A DNA stretch of 64,000 nucleotides from Owenia fusiformis. Taxonomy: Eukaryota; Annelida; Polychaeta; Sabellida; Oweniidae. The stretch is from NCBI GenBank assembly GCA_903813345.2, contig CAIIXF020000005.1, positions 28,895,375-28,959,374 of the forward strand, written 5' to 3'. Position numbers and translations under genes: made by a program. The notes under the pieces were generated by a model. It was given only the letters and a program-made list of their open reading frames with translations. It had not been told where the DNA came from and made no database searches. Below, in pieces: positions 48,701 through 61,000 of the stretch; within the stretch, counting starts at the first letter, position 1; each line of letters begins with the position of its first letter.

Positions 48701-51488
48701 TTAATTTTGAAGTGACTTTCATATTGTAGTCCAGTTGTTAGGGCTTCCTCAATATTCTCAGGGTTTTTAGAGCAGATACTCCAGCTTAAGTCAATATCAT
48801 CAATTGCGTCAATAAATGTTTGCACAGCAATAATATCTCTGTATTGATTGTCCCCAAATGCTCCTCGGGATAAGCGTTTGATATCATGTGCCAGTTCAGT
48901 GAGCGTTTCACCTGGCAAACGTACCCGGTTTTGCAGCTTCTTAAGGTAGAATTCAAATGTACGCTGTAGAGAATTGTCACAATAGATGGAGATGTTGCGA
49001 ACTATTTTAGAATAATCCTGTCTATCTGCAGAGTTCATAGCACAAAGTACCGAAAGTGCTCTGTCCCTTAAACATGATACGAGATATGCAACTTTTGTAT
49101 CGTTGTCCCATTTGAGGAATGATGATATGATGTCAAACTGGGTAATATAGTCCTCAAACGAATCAGTGCCATCATATGTGTTTAGTTTAATTGCTGGTTG
49201 AATAAGTCCACTTTCACTATTAGAGGCATTTGGAGAAAGATTTATACCCATGATTGTGCTTTTGATTAAATCGTCTCAAATGTGTACAATAATTGCTAAC
49301 TGACCTAACGGATTATGAAAATACCTGACTTGAAATGTAACTTACTACAAAATTGGAGAAAAATATGACCTTTGCTAAAAATACAAAAATGTGGGTTTTG
49401 AAAAATACAAAAATGTGGGTCTTGATAGGGCAGAACCTAACAAAATCCCGACGCTGCCAACCAGTGTAACAACCGGGGGTCACACTCGCCTAGCCTGACG
49501 TTACATAAAATAAGAGATGTTACAAATATACTTGAAATTTCTGTGGTAGCGTATATGTGGCCTTGACTAGGGAGTGTGTTGGTTGTTATGAATTTTAATC
49601 TGCTCTACTGACAACTAACTGTCACACTGATCTCAATAATAACATAAAATATGATTTGAATTAAAATATATATATTACGTAATCAACTATAAGTATGAAA
49701 TATGTACAATGAGTTTTGACAATGAAACTAAGGTCTTTCAGATGGTATATCAAACAAGATACTGTAAATACCTAACAAAACAGTTTTCAATCTTATTACC
49801 AATCTGACCTTATATAATACACACAACTACTACATGTAGATGCTCCACAACACTAGTGCCACCTTTTGGCAAATGTTCAAACTGATAAAAGTACACACAT
49901 GGCTATGAATATCTATCTTCAACTAAAACCTTGCAAAATTAGTATGCTACCCTAAGCTCGTAATATTCACAGAACAAAATGAGACATAATTCTGAATATA
50001 TCTGATTGGAATAACGATAGCAACTAAAAGAAATGATGTAGAATCTCAAAGTTTGCGAAATTAGGTCACTTGACTTAGCCGTCTATCTCTGTTCAATACT
50101 AACTTCCTTACCCTATTTAACTTGATCTATCTTATCCTAGGCCATTTACTGTTAACATAATCATATCCTATCCTATCTTAGGACCTTAAGTCCTACATTT
50201 AAGACGATTTTAATCCACACGATATGAAAAAGACAATCTCCTAAATTCTCCACGTGCGCCTCCTAATGCTTTTATAAGACGTGCTCTGATTGGCTAATCT
50301 AAACTAGGCTTAAGTTTTTGGCACCAAATTCAAAAGTTATAAAAGTTTAAAAGTCCTTGCTAACCTTACAATAAATTGAAATACAAATATTTACATTAAC
50401 AGATATATGAAATAATTAAACTGGGCATGAAATATAAAAAAGTAACAACCCAGGGTTGTTACAAAGGTGTACCCTTAACGGACCCTTATTTAACCATGGT
50501 TACACTCATATTGACACCAAATTTGATTTCATCGGTTTCAGATCAAACAAATAGACAGAATATTTCATCCCTGGCACGGCCTTACTCTGTATCAGTGTTA
50601 CTGCCAGTGCTGATGTAGACGAGGGCAGAGTCAAAGTACTGAACGTTGTCGGGGATAGCAACAATCAATTGATGCCACCATAGAGGCTGCGAGTGTACAC
50701 TAGCTGGAATATACACTCCACTACATAAGTTTGGATATCTAGTTGGATTACATGTTATTTAGGCTGTTTTAAACCTAGAATGATACAGTGTGACCCAAAA
50801 TTGGACCCTTTAATTTGGAATTAATATTTTAAAGATGTAATTACAATCTTTCCACATTTGTGATGTCATGTTGATGCAGTACACTGTCGCCCTCTCTCGG
50901 CGGTATTCTGCTACCTGGTTCCAAGCATAGTTGGGATCAGTCCTGTTCACGTAGTCGTCAAGTGCTGTCCAGGATGACCACTAAAAGATAGGGAAACGAA
51001 GTAAATGCAAAGGATGGTATACGGCTGAGAGGCTTCTCCTCCGGGCGTCTCCTTTGGGAGACAATGGGATATAACCGATATGGCTGCTTAAAACCGTGAT
51101 ATCACAGTCATGGTCTCACCTAAACCAACCAACTAACATGTTAGAGTTACAGCACTAACTGGTAGAATATTAATTCGCAGTCATCCTGTCAAAGTAACTA
51201 TCATCAAATATCTGAGATGTTTGTCTGAGCTCCGACCAATCCTCTTGGTAACGTAATTCATCTCAAAATAAAAGCCCATGGGTGTTATTTAAAAGATTCT
51301 TTCATATATATTGGCATTATAACCTATTATCCTACTATTATTTCACAAGATTGCCTGCTTGAAAGTATGTAGCAGTCATTTTATAAAAACAAATATAACT
51401 TTGCACTTACCGGATGATTGGCTTGAGCTACAACGAAATCCAAACATGGAAGTAAAAACAAACATACAATTGTATATTTAATACCCAT
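36732..51488 (-). CDS. PhoPQ-activated pathogenicity-related (AprA-like) secreted protein, minus copy
   Basis: Exons in order: 51411-51488, 50845-50980, 50586-50703, 46314-46425, 45865-45984, 45533-45628, 45317-45406, 39578-39707, 39170-39287, 38510-38639, 37789-37883, 37292-37382, 37120-37191, 36732-36851. The frame is continuous: 501 aa plus stop. An N-terminal hydrophobic signal peptide is followed by ANHP and the family hallmark LDDYV. The alpha/beta-hydrolase core has AGESKRGWTTW with presumed nucleophile Ser219 and AAGGDEFF with presumed acid Asp311. Where the plus copy has TGH, this protein has SGR, so the expected catalytic His seems absent. N-glycosylation sequons include NMTS, NRT, NGT and NTT. 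The C-terminus keeps a CX4C pair. Relatives include Salmonella PqaA and Dictyostelium AprA, a secreted proliferation repressor; the animal role is unknown. The introns hold a foldback element, an LTR element and an RT remnant. Confidence 0.9.
38181..38450 (+). pseudogene. Reverse-transcriptase remnant of a non-LTR retrotransposon
   Basis: Two separated fragments in different frames match conserved RT blocks: LLDIAAAFDSLPRNVL (38184-38231), like the LDL..AFD.V block, and VPQGSMLRHFLFILF (38380-38424), like the VPQGS.LGP.LF block. They are out of frame and the rest is lost, so this is a dead copy. It lies in an intron of the minus AprA-like gene, on the opposite strand. Confidence 0.7.
40440..42870 (+). 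repeat. Left tandem array, ~182-bp unit, about 14 copies
   Basis: The marker AATTGTACAATATCAGGTCT recurs near 40456, 40638, 40822, 41007, 41188, 41370, 41552, 41735 and 41905. More diverged forms (ATATCAGATCT and others) continue to about 42790. Each unit also contains CTTTGATGATAT, GGAACTAAGATGTAAAA and TTTAAGGATTTTAA. Divergence rises toward the centre of the element. Confidence 0.9.
42886..43206 (+). repeat. Central 100-bp tandem repeat, about 3 copies
   Basis: The unit, running from AGTTTAAAGGCAGAATCAGA to GATTCACGATGTGTTA, is present in two nearly identical 100-bp copies plus a diverged first copy. Since 100 is not a multiple of three, neighbouring copies open different frames. The two overlapping frames here are artefacts of the repeat. 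Confidence 0.85.
43540..44560 (-). repeat. Right tandem array, inverted, about 6 copies of the ~182-bp unit
   Basis: Reverse-complement marker AGACCTGATATTGTACAATT, with the variant AGACCGGATATTATACAATT, recurs every 180-190 bases up to about 44530. Two adjacent units (about 43610-43980) are nearly identical to each other, indicating recent unit duplication. It is shorter than the left array. Confidence 0.85.
45446..45462. repeat. Solo end of the mariner-like MITE family
   Basis: TTTTGGGCCCACCCTGTT matches the right end of the element at 33526-34152 and lies just outside exon 7 of the minus AprA-like gene. No partner end seen nearby. Confidence 0.5.
46558..47556 (-). repeat. 3' LTR (999 bp)
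   Basis: By eye it agrees with the copy at 49465-50463 over its full length, from TGTAACAACCGGGGGTCACA to ACAACCCAGGGTTGTTACA. I saw no difference. It lies downstream of the gag frame on the minus strand. Confidence 0.93.
48340..49251 (-). CDS. Retrotransposon Gag polyprotein with CCHC zinc knuckle
   Basis: 303 codons, uninterrupted. Residues about 25-180 resemble the Ty3/gypsy Gag capsid region (YDGTDSFEDYITQFD, then WDNDTKVAYLVSCLRDRAL, then LPGETLTELAHDIKRLSRGA). The C-terminus has a perfect CX2CX4HX4C knuckle, CYNCASATHIYRNC, at residues 285-298. The stop comes five residues later with no pol frame following. The role would be particle assembly and RNA packaging. The intact frame fits a recently active element. 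Confidence 0.92.
   Translation of the reverse strand: MGINLSPNASNSESGLIQPAIKLNTYDGTDSFEDYITQFDIISSFLKWDNDTKVAYLVSCLRDRALSVLCAMNSADRQDYSKIVRNISIYCDNSLQRTFEFYLKKLQNRVRLPGETLTELAHDIKRLSRGAFGDNQYRDIIAVQTFIDAIDDIDLSWSICSKNPENIEEALTTGLQYESHFKIKETMEQLPVISDNGIETEHSTQCNAAVSYKHMKNDNDQMQHVTRGRVDSKRNPPALNKAIERTPSAKNEQSNIDDNCILHVPDYNVNCKDRSHSYKRKKHLCYNCASATHIYRNCPLKAS
49465..50463 (-). repeat. 5' LTR (999 bp)
   Basis: Upstream of gag on the minus strand; it should contain the element's promoter. Same length and ends as the other LTR. The primer-binding-site-like TGG begins two bases past its inner edge. Confidence 0.93.
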
Positions 51489-52055
51489 TGCAACCGTCGT
51501 GTACACAACTACAACATTGGACAAATCATAACTCAAAAGAATGTCAATTTTTGTGGGAATATTTTTTTCATTTTACAGATGTTTGGTTTTGATTTAATGA
51601 TATTGTAGTTATAGCACATGAATGTATATTTGCACCCTTTAAATTTCTTAGTAATTTTGATATCTTGCATATGAAATGGATCATGAGTTCTAAAAAGCTA
51701 TCACGATATGTCACAATACTACAGTATAAGGGTTCTCGGACAAAATATGACAAATTATTCTTCTGAATTTGGATATTTCCACATCTAAATCTTCAATACT
51801 TCTATATTATATCAAATATCTCATTTCGTTTTTCAAAAATTAAATTTTGATTATAAGGGACACATGGGCATGTATCCCCTTTATTAATATAATGTAACAA
51901 GGCCTCATTATAGACCTACGCTGATGATTTGATAAACGCTGTGAAATTATTTGTACAATACACATGATTTTTTGTCATCTAAAATACTGGTTAATGTTTA
52001 AAAACGAATTCTCATTTATCTCAAGTTATTAACAATCTAAATCATACATTCAACA
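51489..52055. promoter_or_regulatory. Shared intergenic region of the divergent AprA-like genes
   Basis: 567 bp between the two start codons, AT-rich, with no other gene. It must hold both 5' UTRs and promoters unless untranslated exons lie elsewhere. No convincing TATA box, initiator or paired site was recognised, so co-regulation is inferred from geometry only. Confidence 0.5.
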
Positions 52056-55000
52056 ATGTTTCATGTGCTGGTATTGGGACTCTGCATCGTGGGGTGTACA
52101 GCAGTTGCAAATCACCCGGTGAGTAACGTTCTCTTGTTCTGCATATCGCGCAATCTTGAGAAAACCCTTCATCCATCCTTTGTCTTCACCCATTGAGTCA
52201 ATGACATAACTAATCATCGTTCATGGGGGGCTGTGTCGACCTAGTGACGCTCACTTTAGTTTTAATATGCTTTCCTGCTTTTCCAACCTGTAGAGAAGTG
52301 TTTCTGTAATCCCTTTTTAAGTCACCACCAAAAAACTGGTAACATATTGTTGTGGCCTCCGTTTTTGTGACGTTTGTGGTTGGCGATCAGCGGTTGGCGT
52401 CTATAACAAATGGTGGTGACATTTTGCATGTAAATGCCTTTTATATGTTTTTGTAGTGGTCATCATGGACTCCGCTGGATGACTATGTTCACAGACCTGA
52501 CTCCAGTTATTCTTGGAGAGAGGTGGCATCATACAGTAAACCAGGGGCACAAGTCTATGTTGTCAACATGACGTCTCAAATCTGGAAGGATGGTAACAAG
52601 CATATTCCTCGAACTGACTTTTAAATACTCTCGTAAAAAATGTCAGCGATCTGATCGAATTGTCCCGTTGAGTTCATCATTTAATACATCAAGGCTGATC
52701 TCTTGCTTGACTTCAAACGAGACGTGCCTTGGAACTTCAAAATTTAGAATAGCATTTTTGCATTCCTTTTCTGTATACGTACACCTGTTTCAGATTTATT
52801 TCTGAAATATCTCTTCTACAGCTACAGTTACAACACGATCTCTCTGGTGGCATTTTCTGGTGATTGCTCTCCCAACAAATGTAGAGCACTGGGATGCGTC
52901 GTTCGTCTACATCAGCAATGGAAATAACGAAGATATTAAGTAGGTCAAACCAAAACAACTCATTTATAGTAATAAAACAAAACCGGTTAAAACGAATTGG
53001 TCTGAATTTCCTACAACCAAACGCTAGTCGTTTTATATGTTTAAAAACAATATTTTATAGTGACAAAACCATTTCAAACAAATCCTGACTATCTTAGTTT
53101 GTATTCGCGAATGCAACTAACGCCTGTCGGCTACCGGATTAACTTAATATTTCATGACCTACTCATTTAAATATAAATGAAATAGTGGCAGGTACTATTC
53201 ATATTTAAAAGAGTTGGCCATAAAATATCAAGTAAATCCGGTAGCCGACAGGCGTTAGTTGCATTTGCGAATACAAGCCTAGATCCTAACGTTGGTCCGT
53301 TCAAGCCTTCAATCAACCTATCCTAGCACGGGACTGATGCGCAAGTTTTTCACTAGATTATGAGTTAATCAACGAAATATTGCGATCACATGCAAAATTC
53401 CTTCCAATTCAATTTCCGTATCTTTCTTCTACTGTTGCACTTGTTACATTTATCCCATTGCCATAGCCCACCACATGAGAACCAATACAGGGTGAACGCG
53501 TCTTCCATGTATGCAGCTGCTATGGGGGCTCCTGTTGCATATCTCATGCATATTCCGAACCAACATATGTATTTTGTGGTACGTGATTCTTAATGCTATA
53601 TATTAACTTAGAGTTCCACTATTCTTATATAACATTTGTAATATTCCTTACCGGCAGCTCCACCATTCACATATACTATTTGCATTATTCCAAACCGGCG
53701 GCTCCACCACTCGCAAATAATAATTGTAATATTCCTAACCGGCAGCTCTACCACTCGCATATAATGATTGTAATATTCGTAACCGGCAGCTCCACCATTC
53801 ACATATAATGATTGTAATATTCCTAACCGGCAGCTCCACCATTCACATATAATATTTTTGGTATTATTTCAAACCGATGGTTCTACCACTCGCATATAAC
53901 GATTGTAATATTCCTAAGCAGCAGCTCCGCCATTCACATATACTTTTTTTGGTATTATTTCAAACGGGCGGCTCCACCACTCGCATATAATGATTGTAAT
54001 ATTCCTAACCGGCAGCTCCACCACTTTCATATAATGATTGTAATATCCCTAACCGGCAGCGCCACCATTTACATAATATTTGAAATATTCATTACCAGGA
54101 GTTCCGCCGTTCACATATAACATTTGTAATGTTTCTAACCGGCAGCTCCACCTTTCACATAGTTTATTTTTAACATTTCTGCAGCTCCGCAGTTTGCATA
54201 TTAGATTTGACAGAGTTTCAGAAATATACCTTTCCAAATTACAGCATCATTCTCATAAAATACGCAACCGTTTATTAAAGCGCTATTCCATCACCCACTC
54301 CTAAACATCTCATTTCTATTCTATTTTTATATCTATATTTTTATAACAATACAATATAGGATGACCCGGACCAGATACGTCGGCGTGAAGATGGTATCAC
54401 TGCTTGGACGTGGATGCAATGGCTGACTGTAAATAATGCCACAGATCCAGATCTTCTCATTAGGCTACCTATGATAAAGGTAACCCTTAACATTAGCTAT
54501 TAGTCATCAAACCCAGGATGTCTTTCAATACATTTCCAATCTTCTGTTAAGAATCAGCATCCTCCGAAAGCAGGCGTCCAGAGTCCAAAGCCTCTATCTT
54601 CCAAGGAGGAAAAGACGTAATGAATGATGTCTAGAGCCCTGCGTCTGGAGGATGAAAATCAGGAACCCTGCATAAACCTAAATGGACGGATAATTTCTAA
54701 TAGTGTAATGCTAATTACTAATCCCGATATAATCATGCTTTACAAAAAGGTTACTTGAATTCATCATAAGATGATATGATTGTTTCGGTGACGTGTTACA
54801 GGCAACGGTTCGGGCTTTCGACACAGTTGCGGCGTTCGCCAAGGAGAAAGACAGTCGCTACAACATTGATAAGTTCATGCCAGCTGGAGAATCTAAGGTA
54901 CCTTTGTTACAAATAACATTATCAGGTCTCCTAGACTTAACCGGGGACTTAACGCTAGGTGGAAGTCGAGGAGAACACGGCCGGATCATTCGAATTAAGA

Positions 55001-58000
55001 AACAAAAATCTAAACAACCCAGATTTCGCAATTTTGAGACAATGTAGAAAACACGAACAGCATGAACTTCATGCATGAACTTACTGTTAACTCCTCCAAA
55101 GAATCACGGATTCTAGTTGTTAGTCTACGTTGTAAGAAAGAAGATGCGATCATTTCGATGAGTATCAGAATGGATGCTATGATATATCTGGATATGATTT
55201 AAGCGTGGTTGGACGACGTGGATGGTAGGAGCGGTAGACAGGAGGGTGTTTGCCATGACGCCTATGGTGCTCTCTATTCTTAATTTCAAACAGGTATCCT
55301 ACAATGTAATGTATTCGACATGTTTTGTATCTATAGAGGTCTTTTCCACTATCAATGGGCAAATCAAACTTCATTTTGAAAATATAGTCAATATAAAGGG
55401 TAACCAAAATGGACCTTAAATATACCTTGTAGATAACTAGAATATACCTTCTAAACTATAAAGATCATCAATTGAATTGGGTCCAAAGTTTTGGGGACTT
55501 TTTACAAAGGATCAGAATAAGAAGTTATCACTACACGTGTAACATTTTACCAAAATATTAAATGAGGGATCCCCCACACACACAAACCGATTTGTCCATT
55601 TAGGTCCTAATGAAACACTGGCAATCACTTGGGGGATGGACTTTTGCATTCGGAGATTTCTACACCGAAGGTGTAACTGCTCACTTCGATAACCCGAATC
55701 TTCAACTCATGGCAGATGTAGTGGACCCCTTCAGTAAGCGGACGCTCTCATGCTAATACAAATATTCCGTGGATGTCATAAGCTTTTGCATTTTGGGCAT
55801 ATTTTCATGTGGCTCATTTTGTTTATACACGTTACTCACAGGCCCAGCTCACAGTGTCCCGAAGGTATACTATACATGTATCACATTGATGTCAAAACCA
55901 ACCAGAAGAATATCATTCTTCTGTAGCTTCTATTAAAATTATGCCAGAAGTGTGATATACCATTTTAAAGATAATCTCTCGATTAAAGGTTACAGGCACA
56001 GATTGGATATGCCAAAGATGTACATACAAGGTGCTAGTGATGAATTCTTCCAATGCGATGACTCCTCATACTTCTACCCTGAGATGAAACAACCATTCTT
56101 CCTTGTGTAAGGATTATCTATTACTTCATATGTTATCTGCTGCTAAAATTGAGCAACCGTTTTTGTGTTTTTGGGAGAACAAGCAGAACTGGTGTTCGGG
56201 ATGAATTTTAATTTGTTTCATGAAGTGATGTAATATTATTTAGAGTCAATCAATACTGATTTTGACTATGTTCAATACACGTCGATTGTCGATACATCGT
56301 TTTATCACACGATCTGTAAAATGTAGCCTTTTGATTGGTCAGTTCTTGTGCTGTACCAATCTGTATTGCTACTGAGATTGTCCCCATTGATCATCTCCGT
56401 CGCAATACAGAAAATATTGGTACGGAGGGGGCATTCTCAGTAGCAATACAGCGGATTACACGATAAAAACGTTACAGAATGATTTGAAGTGCAATACAGG
56501 ATATATTCTGCTCTCGATATTGTGTATTGGCGACTCGACTTCATCTCGTTCCAATACGGAATTTCTCGAGCAGAATATATCCTGTATTGCACTTCAAATC
56601 ATTCAATAACTTATACATGTTATAACCGCGCTGATATAACGTTTAAATAAAGATGGCTATGAATTTATGCGTTAGGTACTTGAATCAAGGGCGTTACAAT
56701 ACCCGGGAATTTATCGGTTCGTCCAGTACTTGTTTGTGATAGCGCCCTCTGTAGGTCACTGTGCTTATAGCCTACAGTAATACGGGGTAGGATATCGGGA
56801 ATTCGGTCAGTTTCTATCCGTCGATTTCGCTATGAATTGAAGCAAGTGTGACCACTTTATCCACTTAAACAATTTGATAATTCATTAAATCTTTAAACAA
56901 AATCGATAAACATGTTATACACTTCCTATCTCCTTAGAAATTAGCATGTATTTATGGATTGTGTTTTCGAACAAGGCTCGACCCACCCCAATAGGGAAAT
57001 CCTTATGCTAATTAGTATGACGTCATATTTTCCTGGGGAATCCTAGATTTCAAAGCCTCAGTCTGTTATTGTGTCAAATGTAAACGCTCTTGGGACGCTC
57101 TTTTGCAGACAGAAAATTGACAGATTAGCTTTTAACTTTCAGCTTTGATGTTAAAATATTCTGTATTTCTACCGGACTTCTTGCTGAATATCATATAATG
57201 TTATAACTTGATTTGGACCATTGCTTGATTGATCATTCTGAAATTTTGATTGTGATTCATGATTGATTGGCAAGAAAAAAGAATTCCTATTGTTTTCCAG
57301 CGAAGTCAAAATGTTACAGCATGAGTTATAATGTCGAGTTTGCATCATGTTAAATTCTGCTAGTGATTAGAAGTCCATGCACAAGCATACACATAAGAGA
57401 CAAACACACCCAGGCTCCAGGCCGTGGATGGAAATATAAAACTATTTAAGGCACAAACTGGTATTAATAGACCGATATGTAGTGTCTGCCATGTATTGAA
57501 GGTAAACCAATCTGTATTATTAATGTTTCTTCTATCAATACATGGATTGTGCAATAGAAAAGCAATGGCACAATCAAAAATGTGCATATCAATCGTGAAT
57601 ATCTCTCGGTTCAAAGCATAGGCTAAGGGTTAAGTAATAGTAAGCTGTATATAAAAGAGACAGGTAAACAATTAGGATTGAAATTTTTTTCAAAAACTTG
57701 CCGTCTTGGTACGAGTTCTCCTTACTGGTATCGAGTCGTACCACCAAATCTCCCAAGAATCCTCTCCAAAGTGTTTTCGAAACGTATATTGTTGAATATT
57801 TCAAATCTATATCCTAACTCTTCGATAAGACTGCATAAAAAACACCAACTGTACGAACCTGCAATTGCCCGGCAAGTTGAAACTTCCGGATACATTGAAA
57901 GATTGGATCTTGTAACGATTGATTTGATTGGTTGTAAGTTTACAATTCCAATAAAAATGTTAATTTCACCATTTAAATTGGGTTTAATAAGATATTATAT

Positions 58001-61000
58001 GAAACAGATGTTTTGATAAATAATTATTAAGTACACCTTTTATAGTTTTGTACACTTTAATTGATTGTTATTTCTAGAATATGAATTACATTTTAGAGAA
58101 CCAGATAGGTGTCACTGGCGGCGGTTAGCAGGAACCAATCAAATTCCTTGTTTCAAACTTCCATTTAACACGGAAATCCGGGTAACTTGCCAGGCAATTG
58201 TAGGTTTTCAGAATATCTCGCCTCAAGACAGCTTTATTCACTCTATATCACTTGAATGGGGTTGATTCATAGGTAAGAATTGCGAACTATCAATTTTGGA
58301 TCAACTCTGCATTGTTTTTTGAAAATTATACACAAATAATGTTAAAATCGCCATGTTAACAAGTGGCCTAAATCCTAGTTGTTCACCTGTCTCTTCTATA
58401 TACGGCTTACTATTACTTAACCCTTAGCCTATGGTTCAAAGCTTATTTCCAACAGAATCGTGTCAAAATATGTGTCTGAGTAACAGTTATACATTATAAG
58501 ATCGCAAACTCTTACCAATTATCAGCCGAATGGCTCATTTTCAACGAAATGTCCTTAAGACAACAGCCCTGGGTCGCGCCTGAGACCAAAAACTACTTCA
58601 AATAGCCCTCCCCTAATTATATTCGATAATCACATTTATGCGTGCGCGCGCAGCTCATCCAATGAACGAAACGCCACTTCCCGCTGAAATCACCGGGTAT
58701 TGATCTTTCCCTTGCTTGAATCGCCATTTCAGGGAAATGTTTTGCAAGGATATTTTAGAGAGAGCAATTCATGGGCGGAATAACAGTAATGTTATCCAAG
58801 ATAATAGGATAAGTAAAAGGATCTATGTGTGTTCTGCCATCATTTAAATGAATAATGCATCTAAAACCTTTGGATTTGAAACGGTTGCTTTACAATAATT
58901 TTGCTTATTTATTGTTTTTTGTAGGAATTTGGAAAACACAGGACACAACTTAAGGGGTCACGATGCAAGGATCTTCTCCAACAATGTTGCCTTCTTCCAC
59001 AATGCCCTTGCTGTATGTTAAAACACTATGGATGGGGGCATTAGTTTTGGGAACATTATATAGGCCTATAACCAACGAGCACCATCCTGGTTCATCAGAC
59101 ACTGAATGAATTGACCCTGTATTGTTTGGGGGTCTATCAAAATGCTTAAAATTTTTATTCAAATCGATAAACGCCAATGACTCAAAAATCTAGATATAGA
59201 CATTTTGACCCTCGTTAATATTTTCTTTGATAACATACATGGTGCTATTATTTCTTCCAGGGGCGGCCCTGGCCGAGCATCGAATGGGAAATTCAAAATG
59301 TAAGACATATCCTTCTTTCGCATCACAAATCGCTGATAAATATAAATAAAAGCAAAATGGTAACTGTGTCTTCGCGAATCACATCACATCACATGGCGTA
59401 TCTATTTCTGTGATTTTCAAAGATTAGATAAATTCGTAAATTTTGTTCAAGGATGATGAATTGAGGTTGGGTTCCATAACAGTTCGAACCTTGGAGGTTC
59501 CATCGAGTATTCGTGTCTGGTATTCTATAACAACACAACATGTTCAGTAAGAATTTTTTCAGTCACATTTTTATGTCTCGTTTATGTGTCACATATTTTT
59601 AATGTATATATTTTTATTATTCTATTATATTGGAATTTATGATGATGAGATAATAATAGTAATCTTTTGGAGGTCAGACTATTACTCGTTCACATACAAG
59701 AATTATAACCTTCTTAATAGGGAGGTTGTTACACGTTTTAAGAGAACCTGTGCGTGAGTGTGTAATATTTCGACCCCCGGGGATTACTGTCCCGCTTTCA
59801 ATTCATTTTCTCAGGGATCTAATTACATATATTTTCCGTATACTTTTATACTTTAATGATTTTTCTTAGGGGTAGGCGGGACTTCAGACAGCGAATCCTA
59901 TCATATGAAGGAGAGACACCTCAAGTGGTGAACAATGAAGGACAAATGTGGATTCAGGACATACCAGATGATATCGTAATACTAATTAAGATTTTAGAAA
60001 TTTAAAGTGGAAATAGGACCATGTTTTTAAGGTCTGGATCAGTCTAGTTTACTTATTTCTTTCGGCCTAAAAGTTCGTCCAGTTTTACATTATCCATACA
60101 CCATTTTATGTAGTTGTTTTTGTTTCAGGGTGGTGGTGAGTATAGGGCCAGATACAGCTATCCTGAAACGGGATTCCTTGCATTCTTCATCGAGGTAAAG
60201 ATATTTCATCATGGGAACCTAAGGGTAGGGGACACGCGGCAAGACCGAGCCAGTGGATCCATTTTGTTTCACATGCACTCGTGTTATCTATTTTGTTCGC
60301 GCATACTCATACATCATATTGTCACCAAGTCAGAAAGTGCCATAACCCTTTACCAGTTTGACTTTCAATATGAAAACTTCATACACTCCCCTCCATAAGT
60401 TTGGCAACCTGAGCTCCCCCATTGAACTACGTGTTAAAGCCTCTTTACGTTTGAATTTTTATTTGCCCTGCGATCGAAATTACTTATAATATTGATGGAA
60501 ACGTAAATTGATTTTAATTCCAATACCTCCAAATTTTCCCATTTTTTTCCCTCAATAGGTTGAAATTGATGATAACACGAGTGCGTGGGAAACAAAATGG
60601 ATCCACTGGCTCCGTCTTTAACACGTAGTTCAATGTGGGAGCTAAGGTTGCCAAACTTATGGTGGGGAGTGTAACTTGGTAATTCAAGATGAGATAGTGC
60701 CGCGCATATAGGGATTTCCAATAATTTTAAGATCAGAGAAATTTTATACGATACCTAATGTATCAGACAGATATACAATTGTGATGATGGAAACATTTTT
60801 AAAATTCCCCATCCCAGGATCCTTGTGTTAACATTTTATTTTGTTCACAAGTATTTGTTTATTTTTCAAGTATGATTTTAGTCATAAAAAATAACGAAAG
60901 ACTCACAGCCCCATGCACTAAGATTAATCCATTCACTTGTTTTTCTTTTTCAGGTAAATTTTCTCCTGCAAAATCTTGAGGAGATTCGATTTGATACCGA

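Larger units (their letters stand above)
46558..50463 (-). mobile_element. Gag-only LTR retrotransposon, intact ends, young
   Basis: Two 999-bp direct repeats flank a 1908-bp interior. LTRs start TGTAACAACC and end GGTTGTTACA. A 4-bp target duplication AAGG is present at 46554-46557 and 50464-50467. On the minus strand a primer-binding-site-like TGGTTGGCAGCGTCGGGA follows the 5' LTR, and a purine tract AAATAAGGGGGCAG precedes the 3' LTR. Only Gag is encoded; protease, reverse transcriptase, RNase H and integrase are absent. It is therefore non-autonomous, of the TR-GAG kind, and probably mobilised by a Ty3/gypsy-type relative. It lies between exons 3 and 4 of the minus AprA-like gene, in the same orientation. 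Confidence 0.93.

Noticed and set aside
53491-53578. Shorter form of AprA-like exon 4 starting after AATACAG
   Set aside because: The upstream acceptor at 53466 adds PPHENQYR, which aligns with PPPETDWR of the minus paralogue and gives the same 112-bp exon length.
53593-53808. Open frames on both strands in the AprA-like intron 4
   Set aside because: They follow the 43-bp minisatellite and change with its period.
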